From CAZWRK01 sp964635875 (GTDB lineage Bacteria; Pseudomonadota; Gammaproteobacteria; Burkholderiales; Aquaspirillaceae): DNA of 64,000 nt. Made by a program: the position numbers and the translations under genes. The DNA is taken from the NCBI GenBank assembly GCA_964635875.1, contig CAZWRK010000001.1, positions 1 to 64,000 of the forward strand, in the 5' to 3' direction. The notes under the pieces were generated by a model. It saw nothing but the letters and a program-made list of their open reading frames with translations, made no database searches and was not told the DNA's origin. Shown here in pieces: positions 7,665 to 16,699 of the stretch. Every line of letters starts with the position of its first letter. Within the stretch, counting starts at the first letter, position 1.

Positions 7665-10600
7665 TCAGGCCTCTAGGATGCGGACCGGGTGGTCGACCTT
7701 GAGCTCGCCGGCCGCATAGGCGCGAATTGCGTCGGCAACCCGGGCGAATACGGCCGGTTTGACGCCTTTGTTCATGCGCGCGGAGGCTTCGTACAGGCCG
7801 CTGGTATAGTCCTGGGTCGGAACGTAGTGAACTTTGAATGTCGCTGCCGAGAACAGGTTTTTGCTTGGTAGCATCTTCTCGGCAGCCTCTTGGGCCGCTT
7901 CGTCGGTCGTCGGCACGTGGTACTGCATAGCATCGCCGTCGAAGTCGGCGCCGAAGCCGCCGACGACCAGCGGGCTAAGCTGCATCGTGTTGCCTTTGAC
8001 CAGCTGCGGGTAGAACGCCATGACGCCGTAACGGTGCAGCACCGGCGCGCGGTCGATGATGACCGGCCGAGCCTTCATTTCGGTGAGCAGGGCTTCGCGG
8101 GCAATCGGCGTCTGCTTCTCGACGATGTCGGCCGCTTCCAGCCGACCCATGCCGCGGCGAACCAGATTCCGCACGACGAACGGCCGGTACACGTCCCAGG
8201 CCTTAGCCTCGGGAATGCCGACGGTGTCCATGTCGAAGTTGGGGTTGGGCGTAATGACGGCTCGGCCGACCAAGTCGGTCGTTGTTCCTAATAACTGCCG
8301 CTGCACCATGCCGAACTTCGGGCTCGATCCGAAGATTTTCTTGAGGATGCCGGTCACGCCCCGCTCGACGTTCTTCGGATGTGATGGCGCTCCGAGCCCG
8401 GTCACGGCCTTCAACGCGTCGTATGCCGTCAGATGCTCCTCGCCGAGCCCGTCGATCTTGCCGTCCAGCTCTTTGATGAGTTGGTTGGCATCGAAGAGTT
8501 CTTTGTAGAGATAGTTGGCGTCGGCCACGAGCGGCAGCTTCTTCGCGCCCATCGTAGCCACCGGACGGAATGCCGGCGGCAGCACGGGAACCTTCGTCAT
8601 CATCCAATCGCTCGGGTGCATGCCGAGCCGTTCGGCCCGCTTGAGGAAGCCGATCTTGCGAACGGCGTCGTCGAGCTTGGCACCCTTGGCGCTCTTGAAG
8701 ATTTCGCGGGCTTCATTCAGCTCGCGTTCGACGTTGATGTTCTTGAGGGCCGCCGCGATCGCTGCCGGACCCGTCATCTGCCCGATCTTTTCCTTGCCGG
8801 CGATGATGTCGCGGAGCTGGTTCTTCGTCAGACCCAGCACGCGGCGGATCGGCTCTTCCATGATCGGATTCGGGAGCGGTTGACTGAGCGTGATCTTCGC
8901 CCAGCGTTTGCCGTCGTGTCCGCCCGTCAAGGATTCATCGAACAGCCCGCCCTTCTTCGGTCGAAGTCCGGACTTCCAATCGACGGTTTCGGCGTTCTGC
9001 AGCTCCCGATCGCCGGCCAGCTCGTCGACCTTCGCGTCGGTCATCGCCATCAGCTGGGTTCGCGTACCTTCGCGGACCGGGTTGATCCCGGCCGCCCGCA
9101 GCATGTTGATGAACTTCTCGTAGGCTTTCGGGATCTTCGGCACCGGCATCGGGAAGCCGGCCATGTATTGCGCCCACGACTCCGGATTGGCTTGGCCGCG
9201 GACCATCTTAAAATCGTGGACCACCTTGCCGGCGCCGTGGGACAAGTACGCATTGAGATTGAGCATGCCGTTGCGCTTGGCGCCGGCTTCGCCGCCCTTC
9301 GCGGGGGCGCCGTCCATCGTGTAACCGCCGATGCTGCGACCCTGACCCTTCGATTCCGAAGTGTGGTGCAGCTTCATGAAGAAGCGGTTGCCGACGAACA
9401 CATTGTTGATCTTGCGGCCGGTTTCCTGGTCGACGACGTCTTCCAGGTCGGTCAGGCCGTGCTTGCGGAGCTCGGCTTCCGCGAACGACAGGGCGTCCTG
9501 CGTGGTGTCGAAGTCCCGCATCTTGTACGGCTTACCCGTGAGCGCGGCAACCTTGCCGAGAGCCCCTTCGATCATTTGGGCACTGTTGACGCGGGAGATC
9601 AGACCGAGCGGGCTGACGAGCACTTCCAGCGGGTTGCCCTTGGCGTCGGTCGGCATCTCGTCGTCGGGAATGATGTCGGCCACGACACCCTTGTCGCCGT
9701 AGCGACCCGAGAGCTTATCGCCGACTTCCATCTCGGCCGTCGCGCGGACGAAGACGTTGGCACCCTTGTCGTTGACGTTGATGCTGGTGACCGTGCCCGG
9801 GGCGTGGTGATTCCAGGTCACCGAAGCGTCGGTGAAGTTGGGGCCGCGGCCGCGATGCACCTGCCCGTATGTCCGTTCGCGTTCTTTGGCCGCCAAGATC
9901 AGCGGATCGCCGTAATGGACGACCGTGCCCGGCTTGATGACGCCGTCGTCGGTGAAGTTCTCCAACGTCTTGCGATCGTACGTTCCCGGGAACATGGCCT
10001 GAAACGCCCGCTTGCCCTTCTTCGTCTTGTTGTCGAATTCGAGATCGTGCTGGTAGGCGTGTTCGCTGGAGAGCTTCCGCTTGGCCGACTCGGAGATCAC
10101 CACGGCATCTTCGAAGTTCAGGCCGCGGAACGGGAGGTACCCGACCCGGAGGTTCCTTCCCACCGCCGTCGCGCCTTGTGCGTTCGTGAAGTTCGAGCGG
10201 GCCAGTAGTTGGCCGGCTTGGACCACGTCTCCGGGCCGTACGACCGGCGTTTGGTGAATAAAGGTTTTGCGATTGTAGGGCGTATGTTCGTGCAGCTCGT
10301 GGGTCTGCTTGGTGCCGTCCTGGTACTGAACGACGACGCTGTCGGGCGCAACGCTAACAACACGACCGGGAGAAGCTGCATGAATAGCCCCGACGTGACG
10401 GGCGTACTCTTCCTCGAACGAGCGATCGTTTTGTTCCGGCACCGCGCTTTGGACATGGGGAGCCTCCGCATCGACCAACGGGAGAGCCTGCGTCACCATC
10501 CGCGCGGCCATCACGGCACGCTGACCCTTGACCATGCTTTTCAGCGGGATCAGGTTGGCCAACGGCGAGAACGAATTCTCCATGTGCGGGAGCTCGTACA

Positions 10601-12047
10601 TCGCCTCTTCGCGCGGAACATAGCTGAGTTTGCCGCGGACCAGCGCCCCGACCATCGGCTCGTTGCTGTTCAACTCGCCGGGGAACACCAGCGGAGCGTC
10701 GGCGAGGTCCTGCGAGCTCTTGTAGACTTCTTGGCCCGTCTTCAGGTCGCGGACCTTGGTGTAGAGCAAACCGTCGGAGCCCTTCATGGCACTACGGGCC
10801 AGCCGCAGATCGACGCCCGCGCGGCCGCTTTCCGGCGTCCGCAGGAAGTCGATAAAGCCGAAGTGGCTCGGTTGTACGCTCCGCGATTCCGCCGGCACAG
10901 CGTCCATACTGCCGATACCGCCTTCGCCCATGCGGGTGACGCGGCTTTGCTGATCGAAGATTTCCAGCGGATTGATTTCTTCCAGCGGCGAGCCCAGACC
11001 GCTGCCGATCAACGCCGAGCGGACGGCCTTGTCAAAGATTGCCGGCGACATGTTTTCGAGGTTGCCGCGGGCCGAGGCTTTCCAGAGAGCCTTGTTGATG
11101 TCTTGGCGGGCCTTCTTCAAGCGTTCGGCGATCGTGTCTTCGGGACCGATGATCCGCTGGTATGCCAAGTGATCGCGGTCGTCCGGTTCGGCTTCCTTGC
11201 GGTTGATCGCCAGGAGCTTCTTCGTGACGGCCAAGATCGTCTCCGGCCCCGCGTCGCGGTAATCGCCGCCGAGGGTGTGCTTGGTGACGGTCGGATCGAG
11301 CTGCATCGAGCGGAAGGCTTCGACGACGGCCGACGTCATTGTCGGAGCGTCAGCGTTCGGTACTTGTTTGGCGACGTGCCCGTACAGCTTCCGGATCGCC
11401 TGCGGGTCGTTCTTCATGGCGTTGCCGGCCGCCAGTTCGGTTCCCCAGGCTTGATTCAGCTGCTGGTCGGTGACGCCCATCGCACGGAGCAGCGGATAGA
11501 GCGGCACGTTGGCTTGGCCGACGTTGACCTTGAACACGCCCGTCTTCGGTTCGAGGAAGATGCGATGCGTACGACCCTTGCCGGGGAGCACGTTGATGTG
11601 GGCTTCCAGCTCTTCGTTCTGCTTGCGACGAGCATAGCTGCCCGACGACAGCCGCAGCTGGTGGGCGATGCCGTAAGCGTTGCCGCGATCGATGAACGTA
11701 CCGTCGTCCATCGGATACGGAATGTTGGCGAGCGTCATCGGTCGTTCCGAGATGACGTTGCCGGTGGCATTGTCTTTGAGTCGCCACGTCCCGCGGATCT
11801 TCCGGGTCAGGCTGCCGCCCGACATGACGGCGTCTTTCCACTGCTTCCGCGAGAACGACTCGGGGCCGACGTACTGCACGTCGCCCAGCTCTAACGTGTG
11901 GCGATTATTGGAGATCGGCTGGAATTCACTGAGCGACTTGTGGACGTTGTCGAACAGCTGCTTGCGCATCGCAGGCACGTCACCGAAGGCACGGAAGTTC
12001 GTGCTCGGCGCTGCGGGCGTCGGTGTCGGGTCAAGCACGCTCGGCAT
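7665..12047 (-). CDS. RNA polymerase beta subunit fused to N-terminal half of beta'
   Basis: A 1460-residue fusion. The first part is beta: TFIDRGNAYGIAHQLRLSSG (protrusion/lobe), GRNLRVGYLPFRGLNFEDAV (GxNFEDA hallmark), KLSGRYGDKGVVADIIPDDE (GRHGNKG motif) and LVSPLGLISRVN. Beta ends near FMKLHHTSESKGQGRSIGGY. Beta' then starts: KKGGLFDESLTGG, SDWMMTKVPVLPPAFRP (clamp), DLVGRAVITPNPNFDMD (switch/lid) and IIDRAPVLHRYGVMAF. ADFDGD at residues 1367-1372 supplies the three catalytic aspartates. The usual Asn before ADFDGD is Gly, and the beta' zinc-binding domain is missing. The total is much shorter than cellular beta plus half of beta', as in phage-encoded enzymes. The C-terminal half of beta' is at 4051-5922. 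Confidence 0.95.
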   Translation of the reverse strand: MPSVLDPTPTPAAPSTNFRAFGDVPAMRKQLFDNVHKSLSEFQPISNNRHTLELGDVQYVGPESFSRKQWKDAVMSGGSLTRKIRGTWRLKDNATGNVISERPMTLANIPYPMDDGTFIDRGNAYGIAHQLRLSSGSYARRKQNEELEAHINVLPGKGRTHRIFLEPKTGVFKVNVGQANVPLYPLLRAMGVTDQQLNQAWGTELAAGNAMKNDPQAIRKLYGHVAKQVPNADAPTMTSAVVEAFRSMQLDPTVTKHTLGGDYRDAGPETILAVTKKLLAINRKEAEPDDRDHLAYQRIIGPEDTIAERLKKARQDINKALWKASARGNLENMSPAIFDKAVRSALIGSGLGSPLEEINPLEIFDQQSRVTRMGEGGIGSMDAVPAESRSVQPSHFGFIDFLRTPESGRAGVDLRLARSAMKGSDGLLYTKVRDLKTGQEVYKSSQDLADAPLVFPGELNSNEPMVGALVRGKLSYVPREEAMYELPHMENSFSPLANLIPLKSMVKGQRAVMAARMVTQALPLVDAEAPHVQSAVPEQNDRSFEEEYARHVGAIHAASPGRVVSVAPDSVVVQYQDGTKQTHELHEHTPYNRKTFIHQTPVVRPGDVVQAGQLLARSNFTNAQGATAVGRNLRVGYLPFRGLNFEDAVVISESAKRKLSSEHAYQHDLEFDNKTKKGKRAFQAMFPGTYDRKTLENFTDDGVIKPGTVVHYGDPLILAAKERERTYGQVHRGRGPNFTDASVTWNHHAPGTVTSINVNDKGANVFVRATAEMEVGDKLSGRYGDKGVVADIIPDDEMPTDAKGNPLEVLVSPLGLISRVNSAQMIEGALGKVAALTGKPYKMRDFDTTQDALSFAEAELRKHGLTDLEDVVDQETGRKINNVFVGNRFFMKLHHTSESKGQGRSIGGYTMDGAPAKGGEAGAKRNGMLNLNAYLSHGAGKVVHDFKMVRGQANPESWAQYMAGFPMPVPKIPKAYEKFINMLRAAGINPVREGTRTQLMAMTDAKVDELAGDRELQNAETVDWKSGLRPKKGGLFDESLTGGHDGKRWAKITLSQPLPNPIMEEPIRRVLGLTKNQLRDIIAGKEKIGQMTGPAAIAAALKNINVERELNEAREIFKSAKGAKLDDAVRKIGFLKRAERLGMHPSDWMMTKVPVLPPAFRPVATMGAKKLPLVADANYLYKELFDANQLIKELDGKIDGLGEEHLTAYDALKAVTGLGAPSHPKNVERGVTGILKKIFGSSPKFGMVQRQLLGTTTDLVGRAVITPNPNFDMDTVGIPEAKAWDVYRPFVVRNLVRRGMGRLEAADIVEKQTPIAREALLTEMKARPVIIDRAPVLHRYGVMAFYPQLVKGNTMQLSPLVVGGFGADFDGDAMQYHVPTTDEAAQEAAEKMLPSKNLFSAATFKVHYVPTQDYTSGLYEASARMNKGVKPAVFARVADAIRAYAAGELKVDHPVRILEA
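8284..8295 (-). repeat. Dispersed 12-mer GTTANTANNAAC, copy 2
   Basis: Minus-strand GTTATTAGGAAC inside the RNA polymerase fusion gene. It makes two consecutive TTA leucine codons, which are uncommon in this CTG/CTC-preferring genome. Confidence 0.8.
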
Positions 12048-12053
12048 TGTGGA

Positions 12054-12953
12054 TTACGCGGCGGAGGCGTTCTCCTGGGCGGGGACCTGGACCGGCACGG
12101 CTTCGATCGGCTGCGAGGAGGTTTGCCACAGCCGGCGGCCGCGTTCTTTCATCGCCTTCTCGGCCAACGCCGCGGGGCTGCGACTCTTGGCCCAGCGGTA
12201 ACCGGCATAGCCGGCGCCGCCGGTCAACGCGCCGAGGGCCGTAATGTAGGCACCCATCACGCTGTTGCCGAGATCGCCGCCGACGCCAAGCCACGTGACC
12301 GGATTCCACGACGAGGCGTAGAGGTTGGCCCGTTTTTCGAGTTCGTCGAAAACTTGGTCGAGCTTGGCGTTGATCGGATCGCCTTCGCCGGCTTGTTTGG
12401 TTCCCTCGGCCAGCAGGGCTTCTTGGTAGAGCTTCTTGGCCCGCGTCAGCTCGTCGTCGACACGGTTCTTGCGTTGGCGGTTGAGCAGGAAGTTGGCCAA
12501 GCCGTAGCCGCCGGCAAGGCCGGCCGCTCCGGTGGCGACGGAAGCCGGCGCAGTCCACCACGCATTACCCGCGTGTGTGGCGGCCGCCTCGAGCGTGTTG
12601 AGCCCGGGGCCGATGATCGGTAACTTGGCGACAAGGTGCGGCCACTTCTTGCCGAGCTCGGCGGCCCAGTCGCTTTGCTTGGCCAACTCGTGGGCCAGCT
12701 TGAGCACGCGTTGCCGCTTCTGCTGCGGTTCGGGAGTCGTCGGCACCGGGACTTCCAGCGGCGACGGACCGGGCGAAACAAACGGCATCCGGATAGCGGC
12801 CGGCGGCGAGAGCACGTCGACGAGCGTGCGGCCGGCGGCGCCGATGCCGCCCGCGGCTAGACCGAGGCTGAGCAGTCGACGGAAAATCTCGGCGCGCTGC
12901 GGAGCGAGTTCGGCTTCGGACAGGGCCAATTTAACGCGGAGCGTGGAGAGCAT
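12054..12953 (-). CDS. Glycine-zipper membrane-active protein, probable virion protein
   Basis: A 299-residue protein; the start at 12953 has GAGGT seven bases upstream. It has three Gly/Ala-rich hydrophobic segments: GLAAGGIGAAGRTLVDVL near residue 35, GAAGLAGGYGLANFLL near the middle, and GALTGGAGYAGYRWAK near the C-terminus. Charged helices separate them. Glycine-zipper segments of this kind occur in phage proteins that insert into or cross membranes during DNA ejection. No catalytic motif is visible. It sits six bases upstream of the polymerase fusion gene, suggesting joint expression and possibly joint packaging. Confidence 0.75.
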   Translation of the reverse strand: MLSTLRVKLALSEAELAPQRAEIFRRLLSLGLAAGGIGAAGRTLVDVLSPPAAIRMPFVSPGPSPLEVPVPTTPEPQQKRQRVLKLAHELAKQSDWAAELGKKWPHLVAKLPIIGPGLNTLEAAATHAGNAWWTAPASVATGAAGLAGGYGLANFLLNRQRKNRVDDELTRAKKLYQEALLAEGTKQAGEGDPINAKLDQVFDELEKRANLYASSWNPVTWLGVGGDLGNSVMGAYITALGALTGGAGYAGYRWAKSRSPAALAEKAMKERGRRLWQTSSQPIEAVPVQVPAQENASAA

Positions 12954-13290
12954 TGCCGGGACCTCGCGGAGCTTCGTTGTACATTTCGTACCATTCCAAC
13001 CAGATTTCAATACCTTGATCGACCCAGCGTTCCAGCTCCTTCTTTCGCATGTAAACGCCGCTGGCGATGTGATTGCAGATGTCGTCGTACCGAGCCTTTT
13101 GATCGGCCTCCCACATCTTGAACAGACCGGACCCAAACTTCAGTCGGACAGGCAGGTTGTCGGCCTGATCTCCGACGAGGTCAGGCACCTCTTTGCCGAT
13201 AAACGGCAGACCATTCACACCGGGCCAAATGATCGGCTCGCCGTCGGACGTTTCTTTCTCGTGGAAGAACTGGTGCAGGCTGACGCTCAT
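12931..13290 (-). CDS. Hypothetical protein
   Basis: A 119-residue acidic-aromatic protein (MSVSLHQFFHEKETSDGEP) with a Trp/Tyr-rich C-terminal helix (RWVDQGIEIWLEWYEMYNEA). The start overlaps the upstream stop as TAATG, and its end overlaps the glycine-zipper gene by 23 bases, so it is translationally coupled on both sides. No family is recognised. Confidence 0.75.
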   Translation of the reverse strand: MSVSLHQFFHEKETSDGEPIIWPGVNGLPFIGKEVPDLVGDQADNLPVRLKFGSGLFKMWEADQKARYDDICNHIASGVYMRKKELERWVDQGIEIWLEWYEMYNEAPRGPGNALHAPR

Positions 13291-13655
13291 TAGAACAACG
13301 ACGGGGGTTTGATCGGTGCGGGTTGACGATACTGGGTGCGAGCCGCGTTACGCTTCGCCTGGGCGGCGTACTGCTGCAGCACGGTGATCAGCTCCCGCTT
13401 CTTCACCTCGTCGGTGTCGAGGGGTTGTTCCGTCGCGTTGCCGAGCAGATAGCCCGTGCCGGCGCCGAGAATGCCGCCCGCAGCGAGTCCGATCCCGCCG
13501 ACGCCGGCGGCCGTGTCGATCAGCTTCCCCAAGGTGTCGCCGAAGGCTTCCTTGGTGAGGAGCTGATCGAGGGCCGTCTCGATCTCGGACGGATGCAGAC
13601 CCAGCTGCGCGCATTTCTGCAGGAAGCCGAATTTGAAAGTTTGGCGAGCGTCCAT
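13290..13655 (-). CDS. Small glycine-zipper protein with KCA motif
   Basis: A 121-residue protein. The ATG at 13655 has AAGGGAG five bases upstream. The N-terminus FKFGFLQKCAQLGLHPSEIE contains a GFLxKCA motif that recurs in the 876-residue protein at 31095-33725 (AGFLAKCASDGC). A Gly-rich hydrophobic stretch follows (GVGGIGLAAGGILGAGTGYL), then a basic C-terminus. The shared motif plus zipper suggests a common virion or membrane role for these proteins. No known family is assigned. Confidence 0.75.
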   Translation of the reverse strand: MDARQTFKFGFLQKCAQLGLHPSEIETALDQLLTKEAFGDTLGKLIDTAAGVGGIGLAAGGILGAGTGYLLGNATEQPLDTDEVKKRELITVLQQYAAQAKRNAARTQYRQPAPIKPPSLF

Positions 13656-13665
13656 GCTCACTCCC

Positions 13666-14142
13666 TTACAGCAAAATCAGTTTCTTTCGGGCACCGGGCA
13701 GAGCCGAGGTACGGTCCGGACGCACGGTCGGCGCCGCGCGGCGACCGCGAGGCAGAGCCCCCGGACGCTTGGTTTCGAAGTTGAGGGCGCCGGACATCGA
13801 CACGCGGCCGCGCGCCCACGGACGATGGCGACGGAACCACGCCGACACCATGGGATCATCGTGATCTCCCTGGTTCTTGGCTTCGGCAATGCAAGCACCC
13901 ATGGCTTCGACGACACGGAACAGGAGCAGCCGACGCTCGTAGTCGGACCGCTTGGAGGAAGACTTGAGCTGGCGAGCTTCTTCGTTGAGAGCGTCCGCGC
14001 GGGCCTTGAATTCGGCGCACGTCAGAACGCGGAAATCGCCGTCTTCCTCATCGTGCAGACAGATTTGCCCGTTCATCGCATAGAACTTGAGATCCTGGTA
14101 AGTGAAAGTCTTACCGGCGATGAACGCGAGTTTGGCCGACAT
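13666..14142 (-). CDS. Hypothetical protein with basic C-terminus
   Basis: A 158-residue protein. The first 90 residues look folded and helical (CAEFKARADALNEEARQLKS). The last 60 residues are Arg/Pro-rich (RPWARGRVS, RPGALPRGRRAAP) and probably disordered or nucleic-acid binding. It sits 10 bases upstream of the KCA-motif gene. No family is recognised. Confidence 0.7.
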   Translation of the reverse strand: MSAKLAFIAGKTFTYQDLKFYAMNGQICLHDEEDGDFRVLTCAEFKARADALNEEARQLKSSSKRSDYERRLLLFRVVEAMGACIAEAKNQGDHDDPMVSAWFRRHRPWARGRVSMSGALNFETKRPGALPRGRRAAPTVRPDRTSALPGARKKLILL

Positions 14143-14225
14143 GCTATGCCTCCGTGCGAGCTATCATTCGTCCCTGAAAGCCGCACCGATCATAACGGGG
14201 CGTGGGGCCGTCGGCCAGCGCAAAG

Positions 14226-14696
14226 CTACCGCCAACGCCTAAACAATCGCTGCGGCGGAGCCGCCGCACGTTGCGGACACGTGATCGTCCCGTCGGCATT
14301 TACGCGACAACCCGGCGGAGCCTGGGGCTTCGCGGGCGGGGGTGGATCAGCCGGCGGTTCCGCCGGCTGTTCGTCGCGATAGATGATGATCACCTTCGGC
14401 TCCGGCGCCGGTGGCACCGGATCGTCGGGCGGACCACCGCTGCCGGACTTCTTCTTGCCCGACCCGCCGCATTCCTGGCAGGTGACCATGATCGTCCCGT
14501 CGCCGACCTTACCGCGGCCGTTGCAGTTCTCGCAGATGTCAGAAACCGGCTGCGGCGGTTTGACCGGCGTCACGTTCTGCCGGCGGTGCCGACGCATCGC
14601 CAGGATGCCTGCGGCGAGGTTGGAGAATTCCCCAGCCGTCGCCGCAACCGGCGCGAGTACGGCAAACGCCAATACGATCGCGATGAGCTTCTTCAT
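14226..14696 (-). CDS. Secreted protein with DnaJ-type zinc finger
   Basis: A 156-residue protein starting at 14696 with a classic signal peptide (MKKLIAIVLAFAVLAPVAAT, cleavage likely near residue 21). The centre has two CxxCxGxG repeats, CENCNGRG and CQECGGSG, the zinc-binding pattern of the DnaJ cysteine-rich domain. A Pro-rich tail follows. No J domain is present, so it is not a DnaJ chaperone. An exported single zinc-finger module suggests binding or redox handling outside the cytoplasm. It lies 11 bases from the protease gene upstream, within the run of exported proteins. Confidence 0.75.
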   Translation of the reverse strand: MKKLIAIVLAFAVLAPVAATAGEFSNLAAGILAMRRHRRQNVTPVKPPQPVSDICENCNGRGKVGDGTIMVTCQECGGSGKKKSGSGGPPDDPVPPAPEPKVIIIYRDEQPAEPPADPPPPAKPQAPPGCRVNADGTITCPQRAAAPPQRLFRRWR

Positions 14697-14707
14697 GTTC
14701 CACCCGC

Positions 14708-15769
14708 TTAGCCGAAGATCAGATCGAACGGCGGCAGTTTCTTGGTCGGCCAGCCGTTGGCGCCGCTGAAGGCCAACATGCTGCGACGACGAACGTCGGA
14801 CCAACGTGCCCAGAAGGAGCCTTCGGGGATGTCGATCTGCGTGCCGTAGATGCGACGCGGACCGCTGTTCCACTTGCCCCAGCTGTTCAGCACGAGCACG
14901 AGCGGCTCGCCGTAGAGCTTGATGATCTCCGGACGATCGTCGGCACCGATGAACGCTAAAGCGTGAGACCAGCTACCTTTACGACGGCTGACGCCGTTTT
15001 CGTCGCGGACGCTGGAGAAGCCTTCGCCGCCGCAGGTCGTGATGCCGTAGCCGTTGGCCAGCATGTCACGGACTTGCTCGAACGTGCTGATCCGCGTGGC
15101 AGTGCGGATCAGGTGCTTCTGCCCGAATGTGGTGATTTCGGACGGCGGAGCGGAACGCCCGTATTTGCCGGCCAAGCTGCCGCTGTAACGGGTCAGATTG
15201 ATCCCGAGTTCGGGATAATCGCGACGCGGCCACAGGGCGGATTTCTTGATGGCGACCGTGGCCGCGGCTTCGCACGACCAGCCGTCGCCGTTGTAACCGC
15301 GGTACCAATAGATGGCCTCGGTCGAGAGCGCGCCCTGCGTGACGCCGACCGGGTCGATCTCGGGCAACCCTTCGATATGGCCGGTTTCTTCGTCCGGCTT
15401 GCCGGACACGACGTCGCAGCAGAGCGTGAGCAGGGCCGCGTTCTTGGTGCTGTGCGAAACGCAGTCACCGCGCTGTTGCGCAGCACCGGGCCAGCAGCCC
15501 GGCAGGAGCTGCAGCACGAACACGAACGGGATGACGAGGCGACCTTCACCCGCCCCGGCAAGACCGTTGTCGGAGCAAACCTGCCCGCCGTCGAGCTCGC
15601 CGCCCGAGCCGACGATGAGCGTCTCAAACTCCGCGGTCGCTTCCGGGTCTTTCCAGACGCCGGCCGCGCCCGCATCGTATTGAGCGATCAGCTCGTCGGG
15701 GCTGAGCTCGCGGTCACCTTCCCAAAACTTGAACTCGCGCGGAATCACCGCGCTGATAGGACGATCCAT
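14708..15769 (-). CDS. Papain-fold cysteine protease
   Basis: A 353-residue protein with the papain (C1) catalytic set in order: QQRGDCVSHS with the oxyanion Gln and Cys103, SWSHALAFIGAD with His269, and VLNSWGKWN with Asn295. This fits an active cysteine protease of roughly normal catalytic-domain length, with about 90 residues before it. No clear signal peptide is visible, so export would need a holin or another route, or the enzyme could process virion proteins. It is placed between the DnaJ-type zinc-finger gene and the PT-rich anchored protein, close to a matrixin protease and holin candidates, which suggests host-envelope degradation. Confidence 0.85.
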   Translation of the reverse strand: MDRPISAVIPREFKFWEGDRELSPDELIAQYDAGAAGVWKDPEATAEFETLIVGSGGELDGGQVCSDNGLAGAGEGRLVIPFVFVLQLLPGCWPGAAQQRGDCVSHSTKNAALLTLCCDVVSGKPDEETGHIEGLPEIDPVGVTQGALSTEAIYWYRGYNGDGWSCEAAATVAIKKSALWPRRDYPELGINLTRYSGSLAGKYGRSAPPSEITTFGQKHLIRTATRISTFEQVRDMLANGYGITTCGGEGFSSVRDENGVSRRKGSWSHALAFIGADDRPEIIKLYGEPLVLVLNSWGKWNSGPRRIYGTQIDIPEGSFWARWSDVRRRSMLAFSGANGWPTKKLPPFDLIFG

Positions 15770-15807
15770 GTCCTGCCCTCCGTGGCATGTTCTTTATGCG
15801 GACCGGT

Positions 15808-16680
15808 TTACTTGTTCAGACAGGCCCAGGCAACGGCATTCGCGAAGTCGGCCGCCTTGCCGGCTTCCACGCTGACGTCTGCAGCACCCAGAGCAGCGAC
15901 GTACGCCTGCTCAAGTGCCGCGCTAAAACCCGGTGCGACGCCCGCGAGACCCGCGCGGCGGCCGGCAGCATTCATAAACGCAGTGATATCACCCTTGAGC
16001 GACGTCACCGTCGTTGCGCCGGCAGTGGTCAATTCGCCCGCAAGGTCGGCCCACATCTGAGCCATCACGGCAGCCTTCGCCGGATCGACGGCCGACATCA
16101 GCGACTTGATCGGAGCCACCGCGGCCTGCAGCGTTACGGACGGCGCCGGTACGACGAGCGGCGGCGTGACCGGGGTCACCGGTACGGTCGGTGTGGGCGT
16201 CGGCGTCGGTGTCGGCGTCGGTGCAGGTGTCGGAGCGGGCGTCGGCGTCGGGGCCGGTTTCGGCGGAGCTGGATTCTTTTCCGTGATGTCGAACGTCACT
16301 TGCCACTGCACCGACTTGCCGCCGCGGATGCCCGAGACGAGCACGGTGTAGTTGCCGACGTCGCTAGTGCTCAGCTGCAGCGTGTGGTCTTTGTCGTAGA
16401 GCCCGGTGTCGAGCTTCGGCGGTACGACGGCCCAGAGCGGACCTTCGACGTCGTCGGGAATCGACAAAGCGCAACGCGAACCGACGGTGACCGGAATGTT
16501 CGGTCCCTTCAGCTCACCGTTTTCGATCGGCAGTGCGACGACCTTCGGCTCGGCCGGTACGACCACGGCCGGCGGATTCGGCGACGGGGTCGGCAGCACG
16601 CGAAGTCCGGCGATGACGGAGACGACCGTCGCCAACGAGATGATGATGGTGACGAGCGGATTCTGCGATTTCGGAGGCAT
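15808..16680 (-). CDS. Membrane-anchored protein with Pro-Thr linker
   Basis: A 290-residue protein. Residues about 9-28 form an uncleaved signal-anchor (LVTIIISLATVVSVIAGL). An Ig-like beta domain follows (residues about 45-140, ending QWQVTFDITEKN), then a Pro-Thr/Pro-Ala linker of about 40 residues, then an Ala-rich helical C-terminal domain. Long PT linkers are common in planctomycete surface proteins. The start has AGGAAC upstream, provided by the dispersed 12-mer copy that begins eight bases before the ATG. Probably exposed on the outer side of the membrane. Confidence 0.75.
   Translation of the reverse strand: MPPKSQNPLVTIIISLATVVSVIAGLRVLPTPSPNPPAVVVPAEPKVVALPIENGELKGPNIPVTVGSRCALSIPDDVEGPLWAVVPPKLDTGLYDKDHTLQLSTSDVGNYTVLVSGIRGGKSVQWQVTFDITEKNPAPPKPAPTPTPAPTPAPTPTPTPTPTPTVPVTPVTPPLVVPAPSVTLQAAVAPIKSLMSAVDPAKAAVMAQMWADLAGELTTAGATTVTSLKGDITAFMNAAGRRAGLAGVAPGFSAALEQAYVAALGAADVSVEAGKAADFANAVAWACLNK
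16175..16262. repeat. Short tandem repeat encoding the Pro-Thr linker
   Basis: A run of GTCGGT/GTCGGC hexamer units on the plus strand, read on the minus strand as ACCGAC-type codons for alternating Pro and Thr/Ala. It explains the linker of the anchored protein and is likely to vary in length between strains. Confidence 0.7.
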
Positions 16681-16687
16681 GGGTCTT

Positions 16688-16699
16688 GTTCCTAATAAC
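16688..16699 (-). repeat. Dispersed 12-mer GTTANTANNAAC, copy 3
   Basis: Minus-strand GTTATTAGGAAC, overlapping the TAG stop of the matrixin gene and ending seven bases before the start of the PT-linker gene. Its AGGA could double as a ribosome binding site. Confidence 0.8.

Noticed and set aside
8433..11894. Long plus-strand frames opposite the RNA polymerase fusion gene
   Set aside because: They are antisense shadows of a gene with clear beta and beta' motifs on the minus strand.
13282..13296. Extra copy of the 12-mer (CATTAGAACAAC)
   Set aside because: It lacks one base and the initial GTT, and is explained by a TAATG gene overlap.
16175..16262. Possible CRISPR or satellite from regular hexamers
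   Set aside because: The units are codon-level repeats of a Pro-Thr linker; no spacers are present.
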